The notes beneath the pieces were generated by a model. The model saw nothing but the letters and a program-made list of their open reading frames with translations, searched no databases and was not told where the DNA came from. From assembly GCA_029379225.1 (NCBI GenBank), contig JAQYWR010000019.1, positions 1-64,000 on the forward strand: 64,000 nt of DNA. Direction: 5' to 3'. This document shows, one piece after another, positions 18,120-27,932 of this stretch (the stretch's first letter is position 1; the number at the start of each line of letters is the position of its first letter). This stretch comes from Nostoc sp. S4. GTDB taxonomy: Bacteria > Cyanobacteriota > Cyanobacteriia > Cyanobacteriales > Nostocaceae. The translations under genes were made by a program, and so were the position numbers.

Positions 18120-19751
18120 ATGTCTTACGTCTCCCTGCTGAAAAACATACCAGAAATCATTAGCCAACCAATTGGGATAGCAGCTTTAGCCTCTGTTGGT
18201 ATCCACGGTGCGATCGCCATGATTGTACCATTGATGCCCATAGACTCTACCAAGCCCCAAGAGACGGCATCATCAAAAACAGTCGGACTTTTAGAATTGA
18301 GCCAAGCCGACCAAAGCCGTTTGCCGCAAAGCACGCCCCAAGTTGGTTTACAACAATTACCGCCAATAGCGTCAGTTTCTCCACCGAATTTTACCGCCCA
18401 GACTGTATTACCTCCATTGGGATCGCCGCCATCGAGTCAGCTAGTACTGCCTCCCCTACCTCCATCAGCAAATAACTATCGGGTTTCCTCGATGCCGACA
18501 AGGCAGTCTTTGCGGATGATTCCTAGTTCAAATATAGGATTTGACGCTTCTAAATTTGACAGTTCTAAATTCAATAACAGCCCCAAATTCTCGCCATCAG
18601 TTCCTCAAGTTCCTCGTTTGAGTGAGAGCGATCGCAAATACGAAGCACTTAAACCGCTACCTATAAATAGGTTGCCACAATTGCAGTCGCAGAACATACC
18701 TGATGACATTCTGCAAAATGCCCAATCTCAAAACCTTTCTGATACTGCCCCGATTACAACAGCACAGGTAAATCCAACTCTCCGAATGACGCAACCCAGT
18801 GATGATGCGTCTAAAATTGCTCAAAATCCACCAATAAACTCTATAAGACAAACTCCAAACGGGAATATTTTAATTGGAACTAGGGTCAGTACGCCCCAGG
18901 CAAGCGATTTATCGCCCAAAGGAACTCAACAGGCAATTGCTCAACTCGATTCTTACAATGCTTTAAGAAAAGAAGTCCAGCAACAATACCCCAACGCTCA
19001 ACAAAAACCAGTTATTCGACAAACACTAGCCACAGACAAGCCGAATCTCGAAGGAGCTGTTTTGGGCGTGTTAGTGGTAGATCCCGATGGCAAGGTGTTA
19101 GATATCAAGTTCCAAGACAAGTTACTCTCACCAGAATTGCGAACAAAAGCAAGGGAATACTTTAGCAAACAATCCCCCAAGGGAGATAAAAAAATCAGTT
19201 CTTATCCATTTAATTTAGTTTTCCAAAATAACACAATTGGAGCTACTCAAGAGCAAAAGCCATTCCCATTATTGGCTCCAGGAGTTAATAGCAATCAGCT
19301 GACGCCATTGCCAGCATCTACTTCTAAACCATTATCGGAAGCGCCAATTAGAAATAGTCAGCCTGCGTCCTTGCCCGCAAATACTCTCAAACCATTAGTT
19401 GTACCAGGAGTTAATAACAACTCACCCACTAGAGGTACTGTACAACCATCATCCCAGCTGCAAGTCCCAAATAATCAGTCCTTGCCTACAGGTACCCTTA
19501 AACCATTAGTTGTACCAAAATTCAATAGCAATCAACCTCAGACCTTACCACCAGGTACTTCTAAACCATCATCCGAAATACTAATTAGAAACAACCAACT
19601 CGCGCCTTCACCCGCAGCTAGTACTTCTGAACCGTTATCAGTGCCAAGAGTCAATAAAAATCAGCCCACATCTACTGCTAAATCGGAGCAACAATTACTA
19701 CAGCAGTTGCGCCAAGTGAAGGAAAACAGACAGAAGTCTAATCCAGAATAA
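18120..19751 (+). CDS. TonB-family, proline-rich protein
   Basis: A 543-residue protein. A single N-terminal hydrophobic helix (about residues 18-38, 'IGIAALASVGIHGAIAMIVP') anchors a long Pro/Gln/Ser-rich periplasmic region. Residues ~280-370 resemble a TonB C-terminal domain ('GAVLGVLVVDPDGKVLDIKF', 'ELRTKAREYF'). Unlike classical TonB, a further ~170 residues follow, with imperfect repeats of the type 'TLKPLVVPGVNNN' / 'TSKPLSEAPIRN'. TonB proteins of heterocystous cyanobacteria serve siderophore uptake, and one also affects septal junctions. Which role applies here is not shown. No ExbB/ExbD gene is nearby. Confidence 0.8.
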   Translation: MSYVSLLKNIPEIISQPIGIAALASVGIHGAIAMIVPLMPIDSTKPQETASSKTVGLLELSQADQSRLPQSTPQVGLQQLPPIASVSPPNFTAQTVLPPLGSPPSSQLVLPPLPPSANNYRVSSMPTRQSLRMIPSSNIGFDASKFDSSKFNNSPKFSPSVPQVPRLSESDRKYEALKPLPINRLPQLQSQNIPDDILQNAQSQNLSDTAPITTAQVNPTLRMTQPSDDASKIAQNPPINSIRQTPNGNILIGTRVSTPQASDLSPKGTQQAIAQLDSYNALRKEVQQQYPNAQQKPVIRQTLATDKPNLEGAVLGVLVVDPDGKVLDIKFQDKLLSPELRTKAREYFSKQSPKGDKKISSYPFNLVFQNNTIGATQEQKPFPLLAPGVNSNQLTPLPASTSKPLSEAPIRNSQPASLPANTLKPLVVPGVNNNSPTRGTVQPSSQLQVPNNQSLPTGTLKPLVVPKFNSNQPQTLPPGTSKPSSEILIRNNQLAPSPAASTSEPLSVPRVNKNQPTSTAKSEQQLLQQLRQVKENRQKSNPE

Positions 19752-19882
19752 TAGTCACTTCTTTGAGATATTACATTTAACCTTGGTTGGTAAATGACGT
19801 AATTAAAGTTTGAAGCGATTTATCTTGCAGGCTGCTAGAGGTAGATTTTTCAAACACCAGTTAAGGTAAATCCAAGTAAAAA

Positions 19883-19925
19883 TTAGCCTAAGCGAGAACT
19901 TTCCCCCTTAGGCTAATTTTTTTTA
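19883..19925. terminator. Bidirectional terminator
   Basis: A perfect 10-bp stem (TTAGCCTAAG / CTTAGGCTAA) followed by a T8 run on the plus strand, between the convergent TonB-like and PEP-CTERM genes. It ends 10 bases from the PEP-CTERM stop codon, so it may serve both. Confidence 0.8.
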
Positions 19926-19934
19926 GCCAAGTGT

Positions 19935-20579
19935 TTAAGCTATTGCTTTTTTTCGTTTTAGTGCTGAACCAGCACCTAAAGCAGCAAAGGATAATAAACC
20001 TAAAACTGAAGCAGTTTCTGGAACACTCTTTGTAGTAATATCAGAAACTACAATGTTATCAAATTGGTGAAACGGCGCAATTTGTTGCCAGCTTGTTGAA
20101 ACAAGGTTTGTAAAATCTGTAAAAGCAAAAGTTTGGAATCCTTTAACACCATTTAAATTAAAGCTATTAGAGATAACTGAATTATCAGCCTTAGTACCAA
20201 CAAACGTCACTGTAGATGACTCAAAAGGCTCATTAAGTTCTCCTAAATCAATCGAAAGCAAATCAAAAATACCGCCATCGTTTCTAGTTAAAACTGTTGT
20301 ACCATCAATTGAATTGTTATATAAAGCAGTAGAACCTAAATATCTAGATTTTCCTGTATTAAATGTTGCAAAAGGAAATTGATTGATATTTGTATTTGTA
20401 AGAGTATAGCCATCTTCAGTGTAAGAAAAACCTTGATCGGTTGTACCGTCACCAGGCTGGGCTAAGCTTTCAAAATCAATGACTGTTAATGCCTGTGCAG
20501 TTGTACCCATTCCTATGGCAATAGCTGTTGCACTCAGTGTAGCTACGGCTAATTTTTTCACAAAAGCTGAATTAATCAT
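19935..20579 (-). CDS. PEP-CTERM sorting-domain protein
   Basis: A 214-residue exported protein. It has an N-terminal signal peptide ('LAVATLSATAIAIGMGTTAQA'), then a beta-rich domain starting 'VIDFESLAQPGDG', and a C-terminal sorting signal 'VPETASVLGLLSFAALGAG' followed by 'KRKK'. The motif is a VPE variant of V-P-E-P. PEP-CTERM proteins are processed by exosortase and are usually surface or extracellular-matrix proteins. The function of the beta domain is unknown. Confidence 0.88.
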   Translation of the reverse strand: MINSAFVKKLAVATLSATAIAIGMGTTAQALTVIDFESLAQPGDGTTDQGFSYTEDGYTLTNTNINQFPFATFNTGKSRYLGSTALYNNSIDGTTVLTRNDGGIFDLLSIDLGELNEPFESSTVTFVGTKADNSVISNSFNLNGVKGFQTFAFTDFTNLVSTSWQQIAPFHQFDNIVVSDITTKSVPETASVLGLLSFAALGAGSALKRKKAIA

Positions 20580-20842
20580 TACAGTACCCGAATTTTAAGG
20601 TAGTAAGTGAATACTTAGAACATATTCTTGCTTGATGTAATATGCGTTGTTCCAGTAAAATTTACAATATTTTATGGGTTTCTTTACATAAAAAATACTT
20701 AGAGGAAAGTTTTTTGATAAATAAATCAAGAAAATATGAAATTAATTGATCGGTACAAATCTAAGTGTTACTATGCTAATCGCAACAAATCTCAGGCTTT
20801 AAATTTTCACAGTAACACTTAGGGTTTTTCTTAATCTGAAAA

Positions 20843-20866
20843 AACCCTCTGGTGTGTCAGAGGGTT
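20843..20866 (-). terminator. Stem-loop 3' of petJ
   Basis: A perfect 9-bp stem (AACCCTCTG / CAGAGGGTT) with a 6-base loop, 32 bases beyond the stop of the cytochrome c6 gene. On the minus strand it is followed by TTTTTTC, a good intrinsic terminator. Confidence 0.8.
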
Positions 20867-20898
20867 GTTCTTTTATTGAAATTAATCTTTGAGTTACT

Positions 20899-21243
20899 TT
20901 ACCAGCCTTGTTCTGCATTTTGAAAAACGTAAGCAGCTACCTCTAGAATCTCCTGGGGGCTTAACTTGTCTTTAAAGGCAGGCATGGCATTTTTTCCATT
21001 CTGCACTTGGTGGATAATCGCCTGAATTGAGTTGCTATCGTAATTTTGTAGGTATTTTAACAATGCTTCCTTTTTCAAGGTTTTCTCGCTAATCAGGATG
21101 TTACCGCCACCGATATGGCAAGAAGCGCAGTTAGCCTCAAAAATTTTAATACCATTAGATGTTTCGGCAGCTAATGCTGGGGGAATGAATGTTAATTTGA
21201 ATATGGCGATCGCTAAGAGCAAAATTAATAAAAGTATTCTCAA
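20899..21243 (-). CDS. petJ: Cytochrome c6
   Basis: A 114-residue precursor. A signal peptide ending 'ALAAE' directs export to the thylakoid lumen or periplasm. The haem site is 'CASCH', the axial Met lies in 'GKNAMPAF', and the C-terminus 'VAAYVFQNAEQGW' is typical. It carries electrons between cytochrome b6f and photosystem I or cytochrome oxidase, the role shared with plastocyanin. The plastocyanin gene lies 255 bases upstream on the same strand, so the two interchangeable carriers are neighbours. Confidence 0.95.
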   Translation of the reverse strand: MRILLLILLLAIAIFKLTFIPPALAAETSNGIKIFEANCASCHIGGGNILISEKTLKKEALLKYLQNYDSNSIQAIIHQVQNGKNAMPAFKDKLSPQEILEVAAYVFQNAEQGW

Positions 21244-21497
21244 GAGAATTTCCTCGCAACAAGCCTCCAGAAAGAGTATAAACGCGATTAATCACTGATT
21301 AAAGTTAGATTCGATCAAAATTGGCGGTAACGAGTTTCCCCTCCATTGCCACATACTGCTTAGCGTCTTAGGTGGGCAGATGACTCGTTACCGCCATTAT
21401 CCATTGTGTGGGTCACTCTGAGAGTGTGGCGTGTTGCTTACAAGCTGATTTCACTGGGAGAAGCTGAAAAAATTATCTAGTCTCAACAACAATATTT

Positions 21498-21917
21498 TTA
21501 GCTTTGGACGGTGATTTTACCAACCATCCCAGCACCACGGTGAGGTTCGCAGTAGAAGGTGTAGTCACCGACAGGTGCATCTGCGGGGAAAGTGGTTGTT
21601 ACCTTTTGACCAGGACTCATCAACTGTTTCTTATGAGACAGAGATGTTGCTAATTCTTTACTGCTAGATGGGTTTTTTGCAGGATCGAACACAACATTAT
21701 GAGGGGGAACTTTATTGTTCACCCATTCAATTGTATCACCTGGCTTAATTGTCAAGTTTTTCGGATCGAATGCCAGCATTCCTTTATCAGTACCAAGTTT
21801 TACCTTGTATGTTTCAGCCGCAGCGCTGGGAGTAAAAACAGCGAAACTGCTAACAACTAAAAGGATTGTCAACACAGCTAAACTCAGGCGTCGCCAGCTT
21901 GCCGAAATAAATTTCAT
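21498..21917 (-). CDS. petE: Plastocyanin
   Basis: A 139-residue precursor. A signal peptide ending 'SAAAE' leads into a mature type-I copper protein. The four copper ligands are visible: His in 'PPHNVVF', then Cys, His and Met in 'YCEPHRGAGM'. It carries electrons from cytochrome b6f to photosystem I. In many cyanobacteria petE and petJ are regulated oppositely by copper. I could not identify an operator here. Confidence 0.96.
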   Translation of the reverse strand: MKFISASWRRLSLAVLTILLVVSSFAVFTPSAAAETYKVKLGTDKGMLAFDPKNLTIKPGDTIEWVNNKVPPHNVVFDPAKNPSSSKELATSLSHKKQLMSPGQKVTTTFPADAPVGDYTFYCEPHRGAGMVGKITVQS

Positions 21918-22297
21918 GACTCTCTCCTAACAAAAATTTTTTTTCCTTTCTCATTTTAAATAAAATCAACACCAAATATGACAATATGTCGTAGATACAA
22001 TTTTTTTTTAAGAATAGGCAGGAAATTATAACAAAAAGCTGTGCAATCAATCACTGATAGATATTAGACTGCTATACCCAAAAAGTCTGGAGATGAAGGT
22101 AAATGCCAAAATCAAAAATTTTTATATCTATTGGCATAGAAACAGGGGATTGGGGATTGGGGACTGGGAAGTTAGAAGTTAGGACTGAAGAATAGTTTGC
22201 TTTGTCTACCACATCCCTTCAATATCCATTACTCTATGCCCTCCAATACCCAATACCCAATCCCCAAGGACTCAGCACTTAGTGCTAATTCCAGGAT

Positions 22298-22789
22298 TTA
22301 GTAATATATTTTTCCGCCTCCCCATTTAGTGCCAACAACTTTGGGTTGGAGAAGAATATGACCAGCGATCGCTACTAAATCATCATCCCTCAGATTTCGC
22401 ATTTCTGTGAAAATATCTGCGCTCTTAGTGCTGGGATGTAATTCGGAAATTTCCTCTACCCCATCGTAAGTAGTGGGATTTTTCATGTAATCCACCAAGC
22501 CTTCAATATTATTACGGTTTGGTGTTGCTAATGCCAAAGCTTCTGGTTCTAATCCCACGTTTTGGTTAGTCTTGGTAACGCCGCCAACATGACATTGGGC
22601 ACAAGCGTAAGCAAATAAGCGTTTGCCTTCTTTGACTTGTTTGAGGCTAAGTACGGTAGTATCACCTTGATCGTTTAATGCCACTGTCCGGGTAGTTTTG
22701 TCCAGTTCCACTGCTGTCGCGTTACCGACAATCAACCCAAACGTGAGTAAAACAGTAGCCACAACAACGCCAATTAGTCTTCTAAACAT
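22298..22789 (-). CDS. psbV: Photosystem II cytochrome c550
   Basis: A 163-residue precursor. It has a signal peptide ending 'NATAVE', the haem site 'CAQCH', and the PsbV-specific C-terminus 'GTKWGGGKIYY'. The second haem ligand is a His in 'AIAGHILLQP'. It is an extrinsic lumenal subunit that stabilises the oxygen-evolving complex. Together with petE and petJ on the same strand it makes a photosynthetic electron-transport cluster. Confidence 0.97.
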   Translation of the reverse strand: MFRRLIGVVVATVLLTFGLIVGNATAVELDKTTRTVALNDQGDTTVLSLKQVKEGKRLFAYACAQCHVGGVTKTNQNVGLEPEALALATPNRNNIEGLVDYMKNPTTYDGVEEISELHPSTKSADIFTEMRNLRDDDLVAIAGHILLQPKVVGTKWGGGKIYY

Positions 22790-22886
22790 GTTTCCCCTTA
22801 AAGATTTTGACGCTCAACACAGCTAAGAAAACGATGCTCAATCTCCATATCCCAAGCCAGAAATAGCCCTTGAGATGACTTCGGTA

Positions 22887-23084
22887 TCACCCACCGAGTC
22901 GCCAACCTTTCTGGCGTATTTCAGACGATATTCGGAAAATAATTGCCTTTGCATCCTCTAACGCCAAACGGCTCTTTTGGTGTTTGTCGGCAATTAAGAG
23001 TTGGTTATCGAGAGAAAACAATTTTTCTACAGTCATGCTGTAGTCAGCTGCTATCTCTGCGATCGATAGGTTTGCAAAACCCAT
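22887..23084 (-). CDS. Small conserved protein next to psbV
   Basis: A 65-residue protein, 'MGFANLSIAEIAADYSMTV' at the N-terminus, helical, with 'IFRISSEIRQKGWR' at the end. 'SIAEIAADYSMTVEKLF' resembles a short DNA-binding-like helix pair. I do not recognise the family. It lies on the same strand about 100 bases upstream of psbV. Moderately sure that it is real. Confidence 0.55.
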   Translation of the reverse strand: MGFANLSIAEIAADYSMTVEKLFSLDNQLLIADKHQKSRLALEDAKAIIFRISSEIRQKGWRLGG

Positions 23085-23498
23085 AATGCTTGTTAACTGA
23101 TAGATAGAGATTGAGTCGCTGTAATACCAATATCACGTTAGGAGTGCAATTTGTTGCCCAAAATACGGTTTGGGGGATGGGGCATGGGGCGTGGGGAGAT
23201 GAGGAGATGGAAAGATGGGGAGGCAAGAGGCAGAAATTAGCAAGCAGAGGGCAAAAAAGTAATTTTTCGTTCTCCTTTTTGCGCCCCTGCTTTTTCCCAA
23301 TGCCCCATATTTAAATTTATTGCTCAGAAGGTCTAAGTCTATCCCGCCAGGATGACTGTGGCGATGAACCTCTGAGCTTGAAATTTAAAGTTTGATATAG
23401 CAGTTGCCAGCTAGGTTAAGACATAACCTCATCGTCGAACCCTGACACTGAGAAAATTTCAAGCCTGTTGCCTATTACCTATTGCCTAGTATTAACAG

Positions 23499-24335
23499 TT
23501 AACCTTTTCCCCCGGTAAAAGTAACGCTTTGAATGAAGTAGCGATTGAAAAAAGCATAAATACTTAAAGCTGGTATGGTAAATATCATAGAAGCTGCCAT
23601 AATGTAGTTCCAATAGCTGATATATTGACCTTTGAAGGTGTTTAACCCCAAAGGTAAGGTAAACATTTCTGGGTCAAATAGGATAACTATAGGCAGTAAG
23701 AAATTATTCCAACTTCCCATAAATACAAAAACTGCCTGGGCTGCTAGTGCTGGTTTTGCCAAAGGTAAGACAATATAGCGGAAAATTCCAAAGGAATTTA
23801 AGCCATCGAGTTGACCTGCTTGCTCTAATTCTTGAGGAAAATTTACAAAAAACTGCCGCATCATGAAGATGAAGGTGGCATTGACCATACTGGGGACAAT
23901 CATCCCTTGGTAGGAATTCAGCCAGCCGATCGCCTTTAAAATTAAAAATGTCGGAATTAAAGTAATTTGCCCTGGTACTGCCAGTACTGCCAAGATTAGC
24001 AAGAACCAAAAGTGTTTGCCGACAAAGCGCAGTCTGGCTAAGGCATAACCCGCCATTGAATTTAACAACAAGTTTAAAACAGTGACGCTGACAGCAATCA
24101 CCACGCTGTTAAACAGCCAACGCCAAAATAAAGGTTCTTGCAAAAAGATTTGTCTGTAGTTGTCGAGAGTAAAATTTTTCGGGAAAAAATTGGGTTCACT
24201 GCTGACAATTTCCGTTAGCGGCTTAAATGATGCTGAAAGTGCCCAAATAAAGGGAATGAGGGTAATCAGGGCATAGAGTGTCAGCAAAATATATAACAAG
24301 ACTTTGGGCCAGGATGAGCCAGAGATGTTAGTCAA
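23499..24335 (-). CDS. Sugar ABC transporter permease (MalG type)
   Basis: A 278-residue inner-membrane permease with about six helices and the EAA loop 'LEQAGQLDGLNSFGIFRYIV' (canonical EAA---G----I-LP) that contacts the ATPase. The start is a TTG overlapping the upstream stop (TTGA), so translation is coupled to the MalF-type gene. The substrate is probably a mono- or disaccharide or polyol, but this is inferred from the family only. No ATPase gene is in the window; cyanobacteria often share one ATPase among such importers. Confidence 0.92.
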   Translation of the reverse strand: MTNISGSSWPKVLLYILLTLYALITLIPFIWALSASFKPLTEIVSSEPNFFPKNFTLDNYRQIFLQEPLFWRWLFNSVVIAVSVTVLNLLLNSMAGYALARLRFVGKHFWFLLILAVLAVPGQITLIPTFLILKAIGWLNSYQGMIVPSMVNATFIFMMRQFFVNFPQELEQAGQLDGLNSFGIFRYIVLPLAKPALAAQAVFVFMGSWNNFLLPIVILFDPEMFTLPLGLNTFKGQYISYWNYIMAASMIFTIPALSIYAFFNRYFIQSVTFTGGKG

Positions 24336-25240
24336 ATCCGTTCGCCTCCAAAAAGCCGCCGGCCAATTAAAGTGATGGCAATAATCACTGCTGTTAATAA
24401 AAAGGCGATCGCCGCAGCATATCCCATCTGTAAATTACGAAATACAGCTTGGTAAATTAGTAACACCATAGTTAAGGTAGCGTTATTTGGCCCGCCAGTA
24501 CCACTAGAGAAAATGTAAGACTGGTCAAATAATTGAAAAGTACCAATCACTCCCATTGTTACTACAAAGAAAGTTACAGGCTTGAGCAAAGGAATAGTAA
24601 TGTAAATAAATTGCTGCCATCCATTTGCGCCATCGAGTTCAGCGGCTTCATACACTGTTTGGGGGATATCCTGCAACGCCGCCAGGTAAATTACCATGAA
24701 AAACGGCGCTGTTGACCAAATGTTCATAATCATAATCCCTTTGAGGGCAACTGCTGGATCGCCCAACCAGTTATAAGTAGGTAGCCCTACAAAAGCCAGA
24801 AAATCATTTAGTAGCCCATCGGTGTTATAAATCCACATGAAAATCAGCGTCAGCACTGCTGAAGAAGTAACTGTTGGTAAAAAGTAGAGAATGCGCCACC
24901 AGTTTTTACCGCAAATCCCAGAATTGAGAGTTATCGCCAAAATTAAAGCTAGAACCGTTTGAGTTGGCACAACAACGGCTACATATTGGGCGGTATTTCT
25001 CAAAGCAATCCAAACCCGTTCATCTTCAACTAATCGCGTGAAGTTCCGAAAACCAATGAACTCGTACTGAATACCGCCTAGAAGTTGAACTTTTTGCAGC
25101 GAAAGAAAAACGGCACAGAGAATGGGTAAGACTACAAAAGTCCCTAAAACTAAAATGGTAGGCGTCATGAACATATACCCAGCCAAATCTTCTGTAATGT
25201 TCCACCTAAGGTTACTTTGTCGCCTGTTGATTTCAAACAC
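24332..25240 (-). CDS. Sugar ABC transporter permease (MalF/UgpA type)
   Basis: A 302-residue permease with six helices and an EAA loop 'YEAAELDGANGWQQFIYITI'. The GTG start is preceded by GGAGG with seven-base spacing. Its stop overlaps the start of the MalG-type gene by four bases. The matching binding-protein gene is not adjacent: the only candidate on this strand is at 32176-33435, beyond about 7 kb of unrelated genes. Confidence 0.93.
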   Translation of the reverse strand: MFEINRRQSNLRWNITEDLAGYMFMTPTILVLGTFVVLPILCAVFLSLQKVQLLGGIQYEFIGFRNFTRLVEDERVWIALRNTAQYVAVVVPTQTVLALILAITLNSGICGKNWWRILYFLPTVTSSAVLTLIFMWIYNTDGLLNDFLAFVGLPTYNWLGDPAVALKGIMIMNIWSTAPFFMVIYLAALQDIPQTVYEAAELDGANGWQQFIYITIPLLKPVTFFVVTMGVIGTFQLFDQSYIFSSGTGGPNNATLTMVLLIYQAVFRNLQMGYAAAIAFLLTAVIIAITLIGRRLFGGERI

Positions 25241-25484
25241 TATTGCACCTCCGATTTATCCCACACTAATCTAGACTGTAGCGATGGATGGTGGATGATT
25301 ATTTTTGATATTCCTGTAAAAAATATTTAGCCTCATTAAATGAGTCTTTATGTTTGCAAAGCGTAAACATAAGCTTGCCAACAGACATCGTTTGCGTGAG
25401 TTAACTGGATATATAACTTAGGGAACTATATATTTAGTTTCCTTGGGAATGCTAATTAACCCTACTCAAGCAATAGGATGCAAA

Positions 25485-27932
25485 ATGACATATACAGCCT
25501 ATTTACGTTCGATTAAAAATGAACTCCAAAGAACTGGTAAAACCAAAAAAAGCCTACGAGTCAAAACTATCATAGAACAGTTAGGCTACCAGCGCAGAAG
25601 CCAATCATTGGTCAATGATTTTAAGATTGCTCTTGAACAACTGGGGCTTTGTGCAAATCCGGTATTAGATTTGCATATTCCTTTAGATACAAAAATAGCT
25701 ATTTCTATTAAAGATGTAGAACCACTAAACCAAGTAGCTAATTCTCAATTAATTTCAGCCAAACTTAGAGAAAATATTTTAGTCAAACATGATTTTTTTT
25801 ATTACTTATTTGATTTTGGCTCAGAACAAGAATACGAACGATTCCAAGCGTGCTTAGATTCTCACCAGCCAGTCGGTATTTTTTTGATTCCACAAGTAGA
25901 AGATTTTTTTTGTGATATTGTTGTCAAAATCTTTAATTATGAACTAATTAGAAAGTATCAATATGGAGGTTATAATAGTACACCGAAAGCTGCCCAGAGG
26001 AAAATTCCTACTAGTCTTGCTTCAGATGAAGACTGTGAAGATGAACAAGAAAGTTCTATCAACGATGCTAATATTTTTCAATTTTATCGCTCAACGATGA
26101 CCAGCATTATTCTGGGTAACACTGGTTTAGAATTACTGGATTCAGAAAAATTTGACCAGCAGTTTGAACAAATATTGCTATATGCCAATAAATATAATTC
26201 TGAACAATTCTTTATTTTATTTAATTGCCCATCACTATTAGAAATTCAAGCTCATCAGCAAGAAGATGCTTTAGGATATTTGGTGGATAGAGTTACCCGT
26301 AAAATTCCTTTTACTTTTACTCTCAGGTGTAAATATCCAAATGAAACCTCTATTGAATACAAAGAAGAAGTCTACGCTCATTTTCGTCTACTACTGGAAC
26401 TTCCATCTTATCAAATAGAGGAAGATGATGCATCTTTAGGAGATTATTTTCTAGAGCTACAAAAGGCTCAAATACAAGCTGAGTCACAATTATTGCTGAA
26501 GATGAAAGCCGAACATTTTTATACACTGAAGTGGCAGCAGGAAAGTAAAGAATATATCTATCTCAAGTATTTTGCTATTAAAACCTTAGAAAGTCTAGGG
26601 TATGAACTATCTCATATCGGCTGTGAAGTAGAGTTGACTTCAAAAGATGAAGAAACAATAGATGAAGATACTTCAGATGATGAAGAATACCGAAGTGAAA
26701 TTATAGAAGTCTATGTCAAAAATCAGGTAGTGGTTGAGATAGAAACTCTCAAATACCATGAATTTCAGGATAATAATCTTTTTTTAGATACAATTAAAAG
26801 AGTTTTGAGAAAATCAAGAGTATGGCCGAATCAACTGGAAAGCCTTTGGTTGGTAATTCCCGGTTTTGAGATAGCACGTAACTATTATCAACTAAAAAAA
26901 ACTAAAGAAATATTAGAATATAAGTTTTCTGGATATTATGGCGATCGCTTCCGGGTTATAATCATGGCTCCTGATTATGAAAATCACCAATTAGTTCCAG
27001 TATCCTTTGATTCTATCGACTATCCATCTTTTGAATATGCTGTTAAAAAACTCAGTTTAGTACCAGCATATCCAATTACAAATCGCATCAAAGAATTTGA
27101 ACTTGACTTTAGCCAAGTTAAAGGACTAAACGAAGAAAAAGAAAAACTAACTAGACTTCTGAAGCTGCAATCTAAAGGATACAAAGGTTCCATTGGCGGA
27201 ATTCTCTTCTATGGTTTACCAGGATGCGGCAAAACTCTACTGGCAAATGCCTTTGCTAATGAATCTGGCAGATATTTTTTTAAGTTTTCTCCTGCTGATG
27301 TTGTCAGTGTTTGGATTGGTCAAAGTCAAAAAAATATTCGTGATATCTTTGCTCAAGCTAAGAAAAAAGCTCCTTCACTTTTATTCATTGATGAGTTAGA
27401 CAGTATTGGATTTAATCGTAACGAAGACAACGCACACACAGACCAAAAGGCAACCATTAACCAATTACTGATAGAACTAAATAATCTGCAAAATAGTGAT
27501 GTAATTGTCATTGCTGCTACTAATTATTTGAGTGGTATTGATAGTGCTTTGAAACGTTCTGGTAGATTCGATTGGAAGATTGCTGTTTTTCCTCCTGATA
27601 GAGTAGAAAGAATAGATTTATTCAAACACTATTTGTCACAAATTGATCTGAATCAGTTAGTTAACTTTGAGATTTTAGCTGACAAAAGTGCAAGATTTAC
27701 CTCCTCTGATATTGAGTTAGTTTGTCGTGAAGTTAAAAATGCTATTCTTTTGGAAGAAATAAGTTCGGCTTTGACAACTTCAGATGTAATTACTTACATC
27801 AATAATCTGCAAGATGGCGGGTTAAGTCTTAACGAAGAACAAGTTAAGGAATTTTTGTCAGAGTGTAAAAGAATGAGTGTGAAGAATTCTAAGTTGGAAA
27901 CTCTGAAATTAGAATGGGGATTGGATTACTAA
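25485..27932 (+). CDS. AAA+ ATPase with long N-terminal region, possible nuclease fold
   Basis: About 815 residues. The C-terminal third is a classical AAA module: Walker A 'GLPGCGKT' (~577), pore-loop 'VWIGQSQ', Walker B 'LLFIDELDS' (~632), sensor 1 'AATN' and the arginine-finger region 'RSGRFD'. It is of the FtsH/Cdc48 clade without a protease motif. The N-terminal ~80 residues are a helical module ('KSLRVKTIIEQLGYQRRSQ'). The middle includes 'SEIIEVYVKNQ' then 'VVVEIETLKYHEF' (~415-427), which resembles the core of a PD-(D/E)XK nuclease (inference). The ATG at 25485 has AGGAT six bases upstream. It is convergent with the KAP gene. The function is unknown; defence or quality control are options. 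Confidence 0.85.
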   Translation: MTYTAYLRSIKNELQRTGKTKKSLRVKTIIEQLGYQRRSQSLVNDFKIALEQLGLCANPVLDLHIPLDTKIAISIKDVEPLNQVANSQLISAKLRENILVKHDFFYYLFDFGSEQEYERFQACLDSHQPVGIFLIPQVEDFFCDIVVKIFNYELIRKYQYGGYNSTPKAAQRKIPTSLASDEDCEDEQESSINDANIFQFYRSTMTSIILGNTGLELLDSEKFDQQFEQILLYANKYNSEQFFILFNCPSLLEIQAHQQEDALGYLVDRVTRKIPFTFTLRCKYPNETSIEYKEEVYAHFRLLLELPSYQIEEDDASLGDYFLELQKAQIQAESQLLLKMKAEHFYTLKWQQESKEYIYLKYFAIKTLESLGYELSHIGCEVELTSKDEETIDEDTSDDEEYRSEIIEVYVKNQVVVEIETLKYHEFQDNNLFLDTIKRVLRKSRVWPNQLESLWLVIPGFEIARNYYQLKKTKEILEYKFSGYYGDRFRVIIMAPDYENHQLVPVSFDSIDYPSFEYAVKKLSLVPAYPITNRIKEFELDFSQVKGLNEEKEKLTRLLKLQSKGYKGSIGGILFYGLPGCGKTLLANAFANESGRYFFKFSPADVVSVWIGQSQKNIRDIFAQAKKKAPSLLFIDELDSIGFNRNEDNAHTDQKATINQLLIELNNLQNSDVIVIAATNYLSGIDSALKRSGRFDWKIAVFPPDRVERIDLFKHYLSQIDLNQLVNFEILADKSARFTSSDIELVCREVKNAILLEEISSALTTSDVITYINNLQDGGLSLNEEQVKEFLSECKRMSVKNSKLETLKLEWGLDY

